51,409 nt of DNA from Flavobacteriaceae bacterium (lineage in GTDB: Bacteria; Bacteroidota; Bacteroidia; Flavobacteriales; Flavobacteriaceae): contig PACX01000024.1 of assembly GCA_002702895.1 (NCBI GenBank), positions 56,536 to 107,944 on the forward strand. The letters run 5' to 3'. Position 1 is the first letter of the stretch. Every line of letters starts with the position of its first letter. A model generated the notes under the pieces. That model had not been told where the DNA came from. It saw only the letters and a list, made by a program, of their open reading frames with translations, and did not search any database. This document shows, piece by piece, positions 9,549 through 19,268 of this stretch. Both the position numbers and the translations under genes were made by a program.

Positions 9549-10943
9549 TTAATTATCCCCTATCATTTTTTTTACATCTACCCATTTATCAAATTCTTCA
9601 GAAGATGCATAACCTAGATTTATAGCTTCTTCCCTTAAGGTAGTACCATTTTTATGAGCTTGGTTTGCTATTTCTGCTGCTTTATAATATCCTATTTTAT
9701 TGTTTAATGCAGTAACTAACATTAAAGAATTATTAACAAGTTCTTTAATTCTTTTTTTATTTGCTTTTATTCCTTTTACACAGTTATTGTTAAAGCTATT
9801 AACAGAATCACAAAGAAGTGTAGAGGATTCTAAAAGGTTAGCAGCCATTAATGGCTTATAAACATTTAATTCGTAATGACCCTGCATTCCTCCAATAGTC
9901 ACTGAAACGTCATTACCAATTATCTGAGCACATACCATTGATAAGGCTTCACATTGAGTTGGGTTAACTTTTCCAGGCATAATAGAACTTCCAGGTTCAT
10001 TTGTAGGTATTGATATTTCTCCAATACCTGATCTAGGGCCAGAAGCCATCATTCTAATGTCATTCGCAATTTTGTTTAATGAATTAGCAATTAATTTTAA
10101 AGCACCATGTGTATTTACAAGAGCATCATGTGCAGCAATTGATTCAAATTTATTTTTAGCTGAAACAAAATTTAATCCTGTAAATTTTGATATAAAATCT
10201 GAAGACATTTGAGAATAACCTTCTGGAGAATTTATACCAGTCCCAACTGCAGTAGCCCCTATTGCGAGCTCAGATAAGTGATTTAATGAATTTTTTAAAG
10301 AACCTAAACCATGTTTTATTTGTGATTGGTAACCTGAAAACTCTTGTCCTAAGGTGACAGGTGTTGCATCCATCAAGTGGGTCCTGCCTATTTTAATAAT
10401 ATCATCAAATTCTTTTGATTTTTTTAAAAGAGTTTTTTCAAATTTTTCAAGAGATGGAATGGTATTTTCTACTAATTTTTTATATATAGCAATATGCATT
10501 GCCGTTGGGAATGTATCATTGGAGGATTGGGACATATTAACATCATCATTTGGTGACAATGTATTTTCAGATTCTCCCAATTTTTTGCCTTCCAAAATAT
10601 GAGCTCTATTGGAAATAACCTCATTAACATTCATATTAGTTTGTGTTCCTGAACCTGTTTGCCATATTACAAGTGGAAACTGATCATCATGCATGCCGTC
10701 TAATATCTCATCACAAACATTACTGATAAGATTTCTTTTATTTTTATTTAATATACCTAATTTGTGATTGGTAAATGCCGCAGCTTTTTTTAGAAATGCA
10801 AAACCATAAATGATTTCAATAGGCATAGAACTGGGTTTACCAATTTTAAAATTATTTATTGATCTTTGGGTTTGAGCTCCCCATAAACAATTAATTCGTA
10901 CTTCAACTTTTCCAATGGTATCTTTTTCTATTCTATATGACAT
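9549..10943 (-). CDS. fumC: Class II fumarate hydratase FumC
   Basis: Iron-free fumarase that interconverts fumarate and L-malate in the TCA cycle. The 464 residues match the family. [38 protein letters not shown] and the signature [16 protein letters not shown] (about residues 316-331, flexible catalytic loop with the serine) are all present, which separates it from argininosuccinate lyase and aspartase relatives. It stands alone on the minus strand, convergent with the 59-residue membrane protein and divergent from the 52-residue one. A CAAATTTA at 10961-10968 reads TAAATTTG on its strand, 17 bases before the start, a fair -7 element. Confidence 0.97.
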   Translation of the reverse strand: MSYRIEKDTIGKVEVRINCLWGAQTQRSINNFKIGKPSSMPIEIIYGFAFLKKAAAFTNHKLGILNKNKRNLISNVCDEILDGMHDDQFPLVIWQTGSGTQTNMNVNEVISNRAHILEGKKLGESENTLSPNDDVNMSQSSNDTFPTAMHIAIYKKLVENTIPSLEKFEKTLLKKSKEFDDIIKIGRTHLMDATPVTLGQEFSGYQSQIKHGLGSLKNSLNHLSELAIGATAVGTGINSPEGYSQMSSDFISKFTGLNFVSAKNKFESIAAHDALVNTHGALKLIANSLNKIANDIRMMASGPRSGIGEISIPTNEPGSSIMPGKVNPTQCEALSMVCAQIIGNDVSVTIGGMQGHYELNVYKPLMAANLLESSTLLCDSVNSFNNNCVKGIKANKKRIKELVNNSLMLVTALNNKIGYYKAAEIANQAHKNGTTLREEAINLGYASSEEFDKWVDVKKMIGDN

Positions 10944-10960
10944 CTCAAATAATTATAATA

Positions 10961-10968
10961 CAAATTTA
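10961..10968 (-). promoter_or_regulatory. Putative -7 element of fumC
   Basis: Reads TAAATTTG on the minus strand, matching the Bacteroidota consensus TAnnTTTG, 17 bases from the fumC ATG. I see no clear TTTG at the -33 position, and such octamers arise by chance in AT-rich DNA. Confidence 0.35.
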
Positions 10969-11037
10969 CTACAATTGCTTTAATAATATATTTCATTAAT
11001 TGTTGATAAAAAAATTTTAAGCCAAGATTTCTTTAAT

Positions 11038-11045
11038 TATATTTG
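11038..11045 (+). promoter_or_regulatory. Putative -7 element of the 52-residue membrane protein gene
   Basis: TATATTTG fits the Bacteroidota TAnnTTTG consensus and ends 16 bases before the ATG at 11062. No good -33 TTTG is seen. It supports the small downstream frame as a real gene. Confidence 0.35.
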
Positions 11046-11061
11046 TGGATTATAATTTTTT

Positions 11062-11220
11062 ATGGAATTCGATCAATATTTAGGCTTTATTTTATTTTTA
11101 TCAGTACTAACAATGGGATTTTGGTTAATGATTTTATTATTAACATTTATAATTCCTTATTGGGTAACTGGAGCTTTTATTGAAAGAATGAAGGAACTAA
11201 GGAAAAAAATAAAAAAATAG
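11062..11220 (+). CDS. Small hypothetical membrane protein (52 aa)
   Basis: A 52-residue frame: MEFDQYLGFILFLSVLTMGF, then one long hydrophobic span that could form one or two helices (about residues 8-38), and a very basic tail (ERMKELRKKIKK). The charge pattern suggests a cytoplasmic C-terminus. A TATATTTG element precedes it, and its stop is one base short of the stop of the outer-membrane receptor gene on the other strand, the same tight convergent packing as elsewhere in the window. I do not recognise the family. It could be a spurious frame, but the promoter and the packing favour a gene. Confidence 0.55.
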   Translation: MEFDQYLGFILFLSVLTMGFWLMILLLTFIIPYWVTGAFIERMKELRKKIKK

Positions 11221-11221
11221 T

Positions 11222-13654
11222 TTATCCTCCAAAACCTTCACCTTCATAATCCTGATAACTTGGTCTGTTATTTGTTTGACTTTTTTTCTGGTTAAATCTA
11301 TATATAAGACTAAAACTAAAGCTTCTTCCACCTCTCCAACTTGATTCAGTATAGTTTTCATAGGATTCATTAAATGTTTCCAATCTCCAATTTTGAGTTT
11401 CAAAAATATCATCGATTTTAAAAGTCAAAGTCATTTTATCCCCAAAAACATCTTTACTAAAAGCTGTATTTGTACTAATACTGGCCTTTCTTGTGGAAAT
11501 AGCATTTTTTTGAGGTCCTCTATAACTTAATCTTGTTTGCCAATCAAAGGATGAAAATAGTTTTAAATAATTATTTAATCTACCTGACCATATTAGGTTT
11601 TTGGAGTCATAAACTATTCCATTATAAATTCCGATTATTTCTGATTGATAAAAATTTACATTCCCGCCAATTCTCCAATTTTTTGAATGAGAATAATTGG
11701 TGTTAAATTCAATTCCTATTTCTTTTTGAGTAGATAAATTTACAGGTGATCTTCTAATTACTGGAACAAGTATGTCATTAACAAGAACTGAAGTTCCTGT
11801 AGCTTCATTTATGAAAGTAAATATTTCATCTGATTTTTTATAATAAATAGATCCACTTAATGTAGTTTTTTTTAATCTCTTTAAATACCCTAAATCAATT
11901 CCATTTGAATAGGTAGGGTTTAAGTAGGGGTTTCCTTGAAAAAAACTAGTTTCACTTGTTCTTGATGGAAAAGGATTAATAAAATAGGATCTTGGTCTAC
12001 TTATTCTTCTGTTATATCCTAAAGTAATAGTTTCATTTTCTTTTAATTCATAAGCTAAATTTAATGTTGGAAACAGATCATTATATTTCTTTATATCAGT
12101 ACTATTGGTTTCTTGTTGCCTAACAATTGTTTTAGATTCTTCAATCCTTAACCCTAATAAATATGAAAATTTATTTTTTTTATTTCCATATTGAGTATAA
12201 AAAGCATTAATCTTTTCATTATAATAAAGATTATTACTTAGATTAGAATTTTTTATAAATTGACCATCTAAACTTTCATCTTCTACTAAGTAATCTGTGA
12301 TTTGAAATTGATTACTTTTTCTATATCCCATTTCAAATTGTCCATCTTCTCCAATTGGCAAAACATAATCAATTTTGTAGAGTTCACTTTCTTGATTTTC
12401 ATCAGTTAGTACCTTTTCACCTAAATATTTAATAAAATTAGGAATAGATTGTGTGTTTGAAATAATTCCACTTTCAAATTCATTAGATTTTTCTTTTTGA
12501 TAATCCATTGTTAGACTACCCTTATTTTTGAACTCATGAGTAAAATTCAAAGAAAATTCTTTTGTATCATCGGATTCTTTTTCATTTTCAATTCTTTTTG
12601 ATAATTTTTTTTCCCCTTGAAAATTTTGATTGATATTATTAATAGTTATATCCTCATCATCACTTTCTCTTGTCAGATAAGAAAGAACTAAACTTGTTTT
12701 ATCAGAGAAGAAGTATTCAATTCCTGTATTTTGATAAAAAGAATTTCTCTCACTATTTCTGCTACTATTTTCATTTAAAAAATTATTAATTAAACCTCCA
12801 GTATAGTATTCTGTTTCACTAATAGAAGGGTTTTCATAGCTTCTTAAGCTATAACCAGTATTTGTAAAAAGATTAATTTTTTTGGTTCTGTAATTAACAT
12901 TTCCAGAAATACCATATGATTTAGGATCTCCTAAATTGGAAGAAATTGATCCATTTAAACCTGCTAATTTATTTTTTCTTAAAATTATATTAATTATTCC
13001 AGCAGTTCCTTCTGCATTATACCTTGCTGATGGTGATGTAATAATTTCAACTTTTTCAACACTTTCTGATGGAAATTGTTTTAGTGCATCATTACTACTA
13101 ATACCTACTAATCCTGAAGGTTTACCATTAATTAATATTCTAACACTTTGATTACCTCTAAGTGAAACATTTCCGTTAATATCTACAGCTACAGATGGAA
13201 GGTTGTCAAGCACATCACTAACGCTGCTTCCTCTAAGTGTTAAATCTTTGCCTATATTATATACTGTTTTATCTAATTTTATTTCTACTTGTGTTTTTTC
13301 TGCTATTACTTCAACTTCGTCTAAAATATTTTCATCAATCGACATAAATAAAGTACCTAGATCTTTTGATTTAAAGAGAGCAATATTTTTTATATTTTTT
13401 TCTTTAAATGAAATATATTCCAATTTTAAATCATAGTTTCCTCTCAAAATTTCTAAATTGAATTTACCATCTGAATCAGTTATTCCACCATATATAACAA
13501 TACTGTCACTAGCTTTAAAAACTGATATTGTAGCATATTCTAGGGGGGTATTAGATTCATTATCTAAAATTGTTCCAGAAAGATAGATCAGATTTTCTTG
13601 AGCATTTAAATTATAGGAAATAATTGTAGTAATTAAAAAAAAAAATTTTTTCAT
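11222..13654 (-). CDS. Outer-membrane beta-barrel receptor, TonB-dependent-receptor-like with carboxypeptidase-regulatory-like domain
   Basis: An 810-residue outer-membrane protein. It has a signal peptide ending near NLNAQ (about residue 18), a CarboxypepD_reg-like beta-sandwich (about 27-105, LSGTILDNESNTPLEYATI), a plug-like region (about 130-225, with SVSDVLDNLPSV, VSLRGNQSVRILINGKPSG and SARYNAEGTAGIINI) and a long C-terminal barrel with alternating aromatic strands. This is the architecture of the OMP_b-brl_3 group of TonB-dependent-like receptors. The C-terminus is Gly/acidic (EDYEGEGFGG-like), common in that group. Ligand unknown; no SusD partner adjoins, so it is not a classic glycan uptake pair. 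It begins 11 bases after the arsC-like gene and may be read through from the prfB operon. Confidence 0.9.
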   Translation of the reverse strand: MKKFFFLITTIISYNLNAQENLIYLSGTILDNESNTPLEYATISVFKASDSIVIYGGITDSDGKFNLEILRGNYDLKLEYISFKEKNIKNIALFKSKDLGTLFMSIDENILDEVEVIAEKTQVEIKLDKTVYNIGKDLTLRGSSVSDVLDNLPSVAVDINGNVSLRGNQSVRILINGKPSGLVGISSNDALKQFPSESVEKVEIITSPSARYNAEGTAGIINIILRKNKLAGLNGSISSNLGDPKSYGISGNVNYRTKKINLFTNTGYSLRSYENPSISETEYYTGGLINNFLNENSSRNSERNSFYQNTGIEYFFSDKTSLVLSYLTRESDDEDITINNINQNFQGEKKLSKRIENEKESDDTKEFSLNFTHEFKNKGSLTMDYQKEKSNEFESGIISNTQSIPNFIKYLGEKVLTDENQESELYKIDYVLPIGEDGQFEMGYRKSNQFQITDYLVEDESLDGQFIKNSNLSNNLYYNEKINAFYTQYGNKKNKFSYLLGLRIEESKTIVRQQETNSTDIKKYNDLFPTLNLAYELKENETITLGYNRRISRPRSYFINPFPSRTSETSFFQGNPYLNPTYSNGIDLGYLKRLKKTTLSGSIYYKKSDEIFTFINEATGTSVLVNDILVPVIRRSPVNLSTQKEIGIEFNTNYSHSKNWRIGGNVNFYQSEIIGIYNGIVYDSKNLIWSGRLNNYLKLFSSFDWQTRLSYRGPQKNAISTRKASISTNTAFSKDVFGDKMTLTFKIDDIFETQNWRLETFNESYENYTESSWRGGRSFSFSLIYRFNQKKSQTNNRPSYQDYEGEGFGG

Positions 13655-13665
13655 TGAAATTTTTA

Positions 13666-14013
13666 CTAAAGTATTTTTAAGGAATTTTCAGGGGGATTTG
13701 CAATTATACTTTTATTTTTAGAAATAAAGATTGGTCTTTGCATTATTTTTGGATGTTCAAATATAGCTTGAATTACCTGATTTTTTGATAAAAGTTTATT
13801 TTTAAACATTTCTTTCCATATTTTTTCTTGTTTTCTTACAAAGTCAATAGGATTTAACTCAGAGTTGTCAATAATTTCTTCAATTTGGTTTTTATTTAAA
13901 CGATTTAATAAATATAAAACAGTTTCAAACTCAATTTTTTTAGACTTTAAAAATTGTAATCCTTCTCTTGATTTTCTACAGCGAGGATTGTGCAATAATT
14001 TATATTTCAACAC
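13666..14013 (-). CDS. ArsC/Spx-family thioredoxin-fold protein
   Basis: A 115-residue thioredoxin-fold protein with HNPRCRKSREGL at residues 8-19. The CxxS centre (Cys12, Ser15) and the RPIFIS region (about residue 93) are those of the ArsC/YffB/Spx family. Members are glutaredoxin-dependent arsenate reductases or proteins of unknown redox role; without other ars genes here I would not claim arsenate reduction. Its start overlaps the end of the HAD gene by 14 bases, which implies translational coupling, and the outer-membrane receptor gene follows after 11 bases. Confidence 0.85.
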   Translation of the reverse strand: MLKYKLLHNPRCRKSREGLQFLKSKKIEFETVLYLLNRLNKNQIEEIIDNSELNPIDFVRKQEKIWKEMFKNKLLSKNQVIQAIFEHPKIMQRPIFISKNKSIIANPPENSLKIL

Positions 14014-14611
14014 CTAATTTTTTTAAATTTCTTATTAAACCAACATGATCATCAAATTTAATGCCAGAAATTCCACATTTTTCTGCACCCTTTACATTAC
14101 TTAATCGATCATCAATAAAAATACACTTCTCTGGATTTAATTTATATTTATTAAGTGTATACAGATAAATTTCGGGAAAAGGTTTTAACATTTTAATTTC
14201 ACCTGAAACAACTATTCCATTAAATAATTTTAAAAAACTAAATCTTTCTAAAGCGACAGGAAAAGTTTCTGCACTCCAATTGGTGAGTGCTATTAGATTA
14301 TAATTATTTTTATATAATGTATTTAAAATTTCGACAGATTTAGAAATTTCTCCTCTCAGCATTTCTTCCCACCTTCCATAATACATTTTAATTTGTTTTT
14401 CATATTTAGGGTAAAGTTTTATCCTTTCTTTAGTAGCATCTTTAATAAGTTTTCCTCCGTCTTGTTGTTCATTCCATTTATTAGTACAAATGTTGTTAAA
14501 AAACCATTTCATTTTTTTTCTATCACCATTAAATTCTTTTAAGAAAACATATTCTGGATTCCAATCAACTAGCACTCCCCCCAAATCAAAAATAATTGTT
14601 TCAATTTTCAT
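14000..14611 (-). CDS. HAD-superfamily phosphatase (subfamily IA, YihX-like)
   Basis: A 203-residue HAD hydrolase. Motif I is IIFDLGGVLVDWNPEY (residues 6-21, nucleophile Asp9; the usual second Asp is replaced by Gly as in YihX and the epoxide-hydrolase N-terminal phosphatase). Motif II is LTNWS (about 116), the lysine lies in EIKMLKPFPEIY (about 145), and the acidic pair is in CIFIDDRLSNVKGAEKCG (about 167-184). The substrate is probably a small phosphomonoester such as a sugar phosphate. It starts 1 base after the prfB stop and overlaps the ArsC-like gene, so it is part of the prfB operon. Confidence 0.88.
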   Translation of the reverse strand: MKIETIIFDLGGVLVDWNPEYVFLKEFNGDRKKMKWFFNNICTNKWNEQQDGGKLIKDATKERIKLYPKYEKQIKMYYGRWEEMLRGEISKSVEILNTLYKNNYNLIALTNWSAETFPVALERFSFLKLFNGIVVSGEIKMLKPFPEIYLYTLNKYKLNPEKCIFIDDRLSNVKGAEKCGISGIKFDDHVGLIRNLKKLGVEI

Positions 14612-14612
14612 A

Positions 14613-15693
14613 TTAATTAGCCATTAAAAAAGCTTTTAAAAATGGATTTAACCCTCCGTTTAAAACACCATCAATATTATTAGTTTCATGTCCAGTTCTA
14701 ACATCTTTTATTAATTTATAAGGGTGAAGAACATAGTTTCTTATCTGTGAGCCCCACTCAATTTTCATTTTGCTAGCTTCAATTTTTTCTCTTTCTCTCA
14801 TTTTTTCTTTTAATTCAATTTCATAAAGCTGAGATTTAAGAAGTTGAAGAGCCTTTTCTTTATTTTCTAGTTGAGACCTTGTTTCAGAATTTTCAATAAC
14901 TATACCTGAGGGTGCATGTCTTAGTCTCACAGCAGTTTCAATCTTATTAACACTTTGACCTCCAGCTCCACTGGATCTCATAGTTTCCCAAGAAATTTCA
15001 GAAGGATTTATATTAATTTCAATTGAATCATCTACTAGAGGATAAACATAAACCGATGCAAAAGACGTATGTCTTTTAGCATTACTATCAAATGGAGAAA
15101 TTCTTACAAGTCTATGAACTCCATTTTCTCCTTTTAACCAACCAAATCCATGATTTCCATCAATTTCTAATGTGACAGATTTTATTCCAGCTACATCTCC
15201 TTGTTGTAAATCTAATTCTTTTATTTTATAATCATTTTTCTCGGCCCACATAACATACATCCTCATTAGCATATTTGCCCAATCACAACTTTCTGTTCCA
15301 CCAGCTCCAGCAGTTATTTGTATTACTGCACTCATTTCATCACCCTCATTTGATAACATATTTTTAAATTCAACAGATTCTATATGATTATTACATTTTT
15401 TAAAGTGAGAATTTAATTCAGATTCTGAAATTTCATTTGATTTAAAATATTCATACAATACTTCTAAATCTTCACATAATGAATTAGCTTTTTCATAATC
15501 TTTTACCCATTGTTTTAAAGATTGAAGCTCTTTCATTATTTTTTGAGCCTTCTTAGAATCATTCCAGAACTCTGGATCAAATGTAACTTCCTCTTTATTA
15601 GAAATTTCAATTTTTTTTGAGTCTATGTCAAAGATAGCTCCTTAACGCTTTAGTACGCCCAAGGAGATTTTTAATTTGTTCTGTTGTTATCAT
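14613..15693 (-). CDS. prfB: Peptide chain release factor 2, expressed through a programmed +1 frameshift
   Basis: RF2 reads UGA and UAA stop codons. The coding sequence is in two frames. ATG at 15691-15693 opens 21 codons (MITTEQIKNLLGRTKALRSYL) that end in an in-frame TGA at 15628-15630. The site reads AAGGAGCTATCTTTGAC: a Shine-Dalgarno-like AGGAG, the CTT slip codon (15631-15633), then TGA C. A +1 slip resumes at GAC (15627-15629) with DIDSKKIEISNKEEVTFDPEF and continues to 14613, 359 residues in all, against 365 in Escherichia coli. The SPF stop-codon recognition tripeptide (RISPFDSN) and the GGQ hydrolysis motif (SSGAGGQSVNK) are present. It leads the HAD and ArsC-like genes. Confidence 0.96.
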
Positions 15694-15709
15694 TATATTA
15701 AATAATGAA

Positions 15710-15717
15710 CAAAAATA
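15710..15717 (-). promoter_or_regulatory. Putative -7 element of prfB
   Basis: Reads TATTTTTG on the minus strand (TAnnTTTG consensus), 16 bases before the true prfB start at 15693. Its position supports that upstream start rather than a start inside the second frame. No obvious -33 match. Confidence 0.35.
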
Positions 15718-15768
15718 CATTTTAAATTAATTAATTTTTATATTTAATTCAGAATTAAAATTATTTGA

Positions 15769-18168
15769 ATGTTTAAAAATTTTTTGAATTTTTTCGTTTT
15801 CTTTTTCTTTCTATTTATTCATGGACAAGAATCAAAACAAAATAAAATAAATTACCAGGGTTTTTTTAATTTTTCGTATGAAGAAAAATTTGATAAGATT
15901 TTTTTGGAAGTAGATAAATTAAATTACGATTTTTTATATATTAATTCTTTGGCTACTGGAATAGGCTCAAATGATATAGGTTTAGATCGTGGTCAATTAG
16001 GAAAGGAAAGAATAGTAAGATTCAAAAAATATGGAAATAAATTACTTTTAGTTCAACCAAATCAATCTTATAGAGCCAATTCAAAAAATGATTCTGAAAT
16101 AAGTACAGTTAAACAAGCTTTTGCTTTTTCGGTCATATATGGTTTTGAAATTATAGAATCAAAATCAGGAACTCATAAAATCGACTTTACTCCATTCTTA
16201 ATGCATGATAGGCACGGAGTTCAAACCAGATTAAAAAACCTTAATCAAGGTGAATATAAATTAGATTTAACTAAAAGTGCTTTAGAATTAAATAGAACTA
16301 AGGCATTTCCTCATAATATTGAGTTTGAAGCATTATTAACCTTTGCTGGAGAATCTAAAGGAAAATTAATTTCAAGTGTATCTCCTGATCCGTCTATTAT
16401 TAGTGTTATACAACACCATTCTTTTATAAAACTTCCTGATAGTAATTATAAACCTAGAAAGTTTGATCCAAGAAGTGGAGCTATTATGACTTCTTTTATG
16501 GATTATGCCAGCCCGGTTCAAGATCAAATAATGCAAAGAATGATTATTAGACACCGTTTAGAAAAGAAAAATCCAAATTTAGAATATAGTGACCCAGTTA
16601 AACCAATAATATATTATTTAGATTCAGGAACACCAGAACCAATGAAATCAGCATTGATTGAAGGTGCAAGTTGGTGGAATGAAGCTTTTGAAGAGATAGG
16701 ATTTAAAAATGCTTTTCAAGTAAAAGTATTGCCACCAGATGTTGACCCAATGGATTGTAGATACAATGTTATACAATGGGTCCATAGGTCTACTAGGGGT
16801 TGGAGCTATGGAGCCAATGTTTCTGATCCCAGAACAGGAGAAATTATTAAAGGACATGTTAGTTTAGGAAGTTTAAGAATAAGACAAGATTTTTTGATAG
16901 CTCAAGCTTTAATTAATAAACCATATGAAAAAGATGATAATTACAAACCTATGTTAGAAATGGCATTATCGAGAATTAAACAATTAAGTGCTCATGAGAT
17001 TGGACATACTTTAGGTTTTACACATAATTTTGCATCTAGTGCAAATAAAAGAGCTTCTGTGATGGATTATCCTCATCCATTAATAAAATTAGATGAAGAT
17101 AAAATTGTTTTATCAGATGCTTATTCAGAGGGAATAGGAGAGTGGGATAAGGTTAGTGTTGCATACAGTTATTCTCAATTTGATAAAAAAAATGAAAATG
17201 ATGAATTAAATAATATTTTAAAAAAAGCAAATCAAAAAGGACTAAGATTTATTACTGATAAGGATGCTAGAGCACAGGATGGCTCACATCATTATGCACA
17301 CTTATGGGATAATGGAGAGGATATAATAGAAGGATTAAATGATATTTTTAAAATAAGAGAAAATGCTATATTAAACTTTTCTGAATTTAATATAAAAAGT
17401 GGTGAACCGTATTCTGTTTTAGAAGATTTGTTTGTTCCACTATATTTCATGCATCGATATCAAACTGAAGCTGTAGTAAAGTTAATAGGGGGTATGGATT
17501 ATAACTATGCAACTAGAGGAGACAAACAGATGATTGTAGAAGATCTTGATTTTGAAATTCAGAATACAGCTTTAGTTTCTGTCTTTCAATCTTTGGAAGC
17601 TAAAAATTTAATAATACCAAGACGCATTTTAAAATTATTTCCGCCTAGAGCATATGGATTTCCAAGAACTAGGGAATCATTTAAAGGCAAAACTGGAATT
17701 TCTTTTGATCCATTCAGCGCTGCATCCACCGCTAGTGAAATGACTATCTCATTATTGTTAAATACAAAAAGATTAAACAGAATCAAAATTCAAAATTCTA
17801 TTGATAGTTCGAAGATGAGTTTGAGGTATCTTTTGAGTGGATTAATATCAAATTCCTTTAAAAAAACGTATGAAGACCCTTATTTAAGTGAAGTTCAACA
17901 TTTAATTAATACAAATATTTTAATTTATTTATTAAATATTACAGAAGATGAGGAAGCATTTATGCAGGTTAAACACGAGGCTATAATGGCTGTGAAATAT
18001 TTAAAAAGATTAATTACAAAATCAAAAAAAATACATGCTTATTATGATCAATATTCTTATATAATTGAGGATTTTAAAAAGAGACCAGATTTGTATAAAA
18101 AACAAAGATCATCTAAAATACCTGATGGTTCTCCCATTGGAAGTGAATCATATAATTATAATTTTTAA
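15769..18168 (+). CDS. Secreted zinc metalloprotease, DUF5117/DUF5118 type
   Basis: A 799-residue exported protein. A very hydrophobic signal peptide ends at about residue 20 (FIHGQ). The zinc site HEIGHTLGFTHNFASS begins at His409 and has the extended HExxHxxxxxH form of metzincin-like proteases; MDYPHP about 25 residues later could provide the Met-turn. The DUF5117 part precedes it (about 90-290, with FTPFLMHDRHGVQTRL), and SVSPDPSIISVIQHHSFIKLP is typical of this family. Function is known only as putative peptidase; members are common in marine Bacteroidota and presumably degrade protein in the periplasm or outside the cell. Divergent from prfB with 75 bases between starts, and followed after 5 bases by the threonine aldolase gene. 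Confidence 0.9.
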   Translation: MFKNFLNFFVFFFFLFIHGQESKQNKINYQGFFNFSYEEKFDKIFLEVDKLNYDFLYINSLATGIGSNDIGLDRGQLGKERIVRFKKYGNKLLLVQPNQSYRANSKNDSEISTVKQAFAFSVIYGFEIIESKSGTHKIDFTPFLMHDRHGVQTRLKNLNQGEYKLDLTKSALELNRTKAFPHNIEFEALLTFAGESKGKLISSVSPDPSIISVIQHHSFIKLPDSNYKPRKFDPRSGAIMTSFMDYASPVQDQIMQRMIIRHRLEKKNPNLEYSDPVKPIIYYLDSGTPEPMKSALIEGASWWNEAFEEIGFKNAFQVKVLPPDVDPMDCRYNVIQWVHRSTRGWSYGANVSDPRTGEIIKGHVSLGSLRIRQDFLIAQALINKPYEKDDNYKPMLEMALSRIKQLSAHEIGHTLGFTHNFASSANKRASVMDYPHPLIKLDEDKIVLSDAYSEGIGEWDKVSVAYSYSQFDKKNENDELNNILKKANQKGLRFITDKDARAQDGSHHYAHLWDNGEDIIEGLNDIFKIRENAILNFSEFNIKSGEPYSVLEDLFVPLYFMHRYQTEAVVKLIGGMDYNYATRGDKQMIVEDLDFEIQNTALVSVFQSLEAKNLIIPRRILKLFPPRAYGFPRTRESFKGKTGISFDPFSAASTASEMTISLLLNTKRLNRIKIQNSIDSSKMSLRYLLSGLISNSFKKTYEDPYLSEVQHLINTNILIYLLNITEDEEAFMQVKHEAIMAVKYLKRLITKSKKIHAYYDQYSYIIEDFKKRPDLYKKQRSSKIPDGSPIGSESYNYNF

Positions 18169-18173
18169 ATTAT

Positions 18174-19199
18174 ATGGAAATAAATTTAATAAGTGATACG
18201 GTTACAAAACCTTCCTCAGAAATGCTTAATTCAATGGTTGATGCAAAAGTGGGTGATGATGTTTTTAAAGAGGACCCAACTGTAAATGAACTTGAAGATA
18301 AAATTGCAAAGATGTTTGGAATGGATTCTGCTCTGTTCTTTCCATCAGGAACAATGACCAATCAAACGGCCATAAAGTTACATACAAACCCTGGAGATCA
18401 ATTGATATGTGATAAATATGCCCATGTTTATAACTATGAGGGAGGAGGGGTCAGCTTTAATAGTGGAGTTTCCTGTAAGTTGATTGATGGAAATAGAGGA
18501 ATGTTTAATAATAAACAATTAATTAATGCTATTAATCCACCAGATTTTTATCATAGCCCTAAAACATCACTGGTTTGTGTTGAAAATACAACAAACAAAG
18601 GTGGAGGTGCATGTTGGAATATTGAAGAATTAAAATTAATAAGAAAAACATGTATAGAAAACAATTTATCTTACCATTTAGATGGTGCTAGAATTTGGAA
18701 TGCAATGATTAAAATGAATCAAAGTCCAAAAGATTATGGCTCATTATTTGATTCAATTTCGGTATGTTTAAGTAAAGGTCTTGGATGTCCTTCTGGATCT
18801 GTTTTAATTGGATCTGAAGATTTGATTGATAAAGCTTTAAGAATTAGAAAAGTTTTAGGTGGTGGAATGAGGCAAGTTGGTTATTTAGCAGCTTGTGGAA
18901 TTTATGCCTTAGAAAACAATTTTTTAAGACTTTCAAAAGATCATGAAAGAGCATCAGAAATAGCAAAAATACTTAATAAACTTTCATTTATTAAAAAAGT
19001 AGAACCAGTTGAAACTAATATTGTAATTTTTGAAATTGAATCAAGAATAAACTCTGAATTATTTTTAAATAAATTAAATAAAAAGGGTGTAAAAATTATT
19101 TCAATGGGTGATAACAAATTAAGGATAGTTACACATCTTGATTATACGGAAATAATGCATCAAGTTTTTTTAAAAATTTTAAATGAATTGAAATTTTAA
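18174..19199 (+). CDS. ltaE: Low-specificity L-threonine aldolase
   Basis: PLP enzyme that splits threonine (or allo-threonine) into glycine and acetaldehyde. The 341 residues and the motifs LISDTVTKPSSEML (N-terminus), FFPSGTMTNQTA, YEGGGVSFNSGV, SYHLDGARIWNA and VCLSKGLGCPSGS (PLP lysine, about residue 200) identify the family. It starts 5 bases after the DUF5117 protease stop, so it is probably co-transcribed; amino acids released by proteolysis would be a logical substrate pool, but this is inference. The ATG gives MEINLISDTVTKPS, the typical start. Confidence 0.92.
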   Translation: MEINLISDTVTKPSSEMLNSMVDAKVGDDVFKEDPTVNELEDKIAKMFGMDSALFFPSGTMTNQTAIKLHTNPGDQLICDKYAHVYNYEGGGVSFNSGVSCKLIDGNRGMFNNKQLINAINPPDFYHSPKTSLVCVENTTNKGGGACWNIEELKLIRKTCIENNLSYHLDGARIWNAMIKMNQSPKDYGSLFDSISVCLSKGLGCPSGSVLIGSEDLIDKALRIRKVLGGGMRQVGYLAACGIYALENNFLRLSKDHERASEIAKILNKLSFIKKVEPVETNIVIFEIESRINSELFLNKLNKKGVKIISMGDNKLRIVTHLDYTEIMHQVFLKILNELKF

Positions 19200-19268
19200 T
19201 TATTAAAAAACTAAATAATAATAAGATTTTTAAAATTAGTCTCAATTTGAAATTGGTATTAAAGGATT

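Noticed and set aside
14613-15536. prfB as a shorter 307-residue gene starting at an internal ATG (MKELQSLKQ)
   Set aside because: The upstream frame with the canonical CTTTGAC slip site and a matching promoter gives a full-length RF2; the internal ATG is only a methionine within the second frame.
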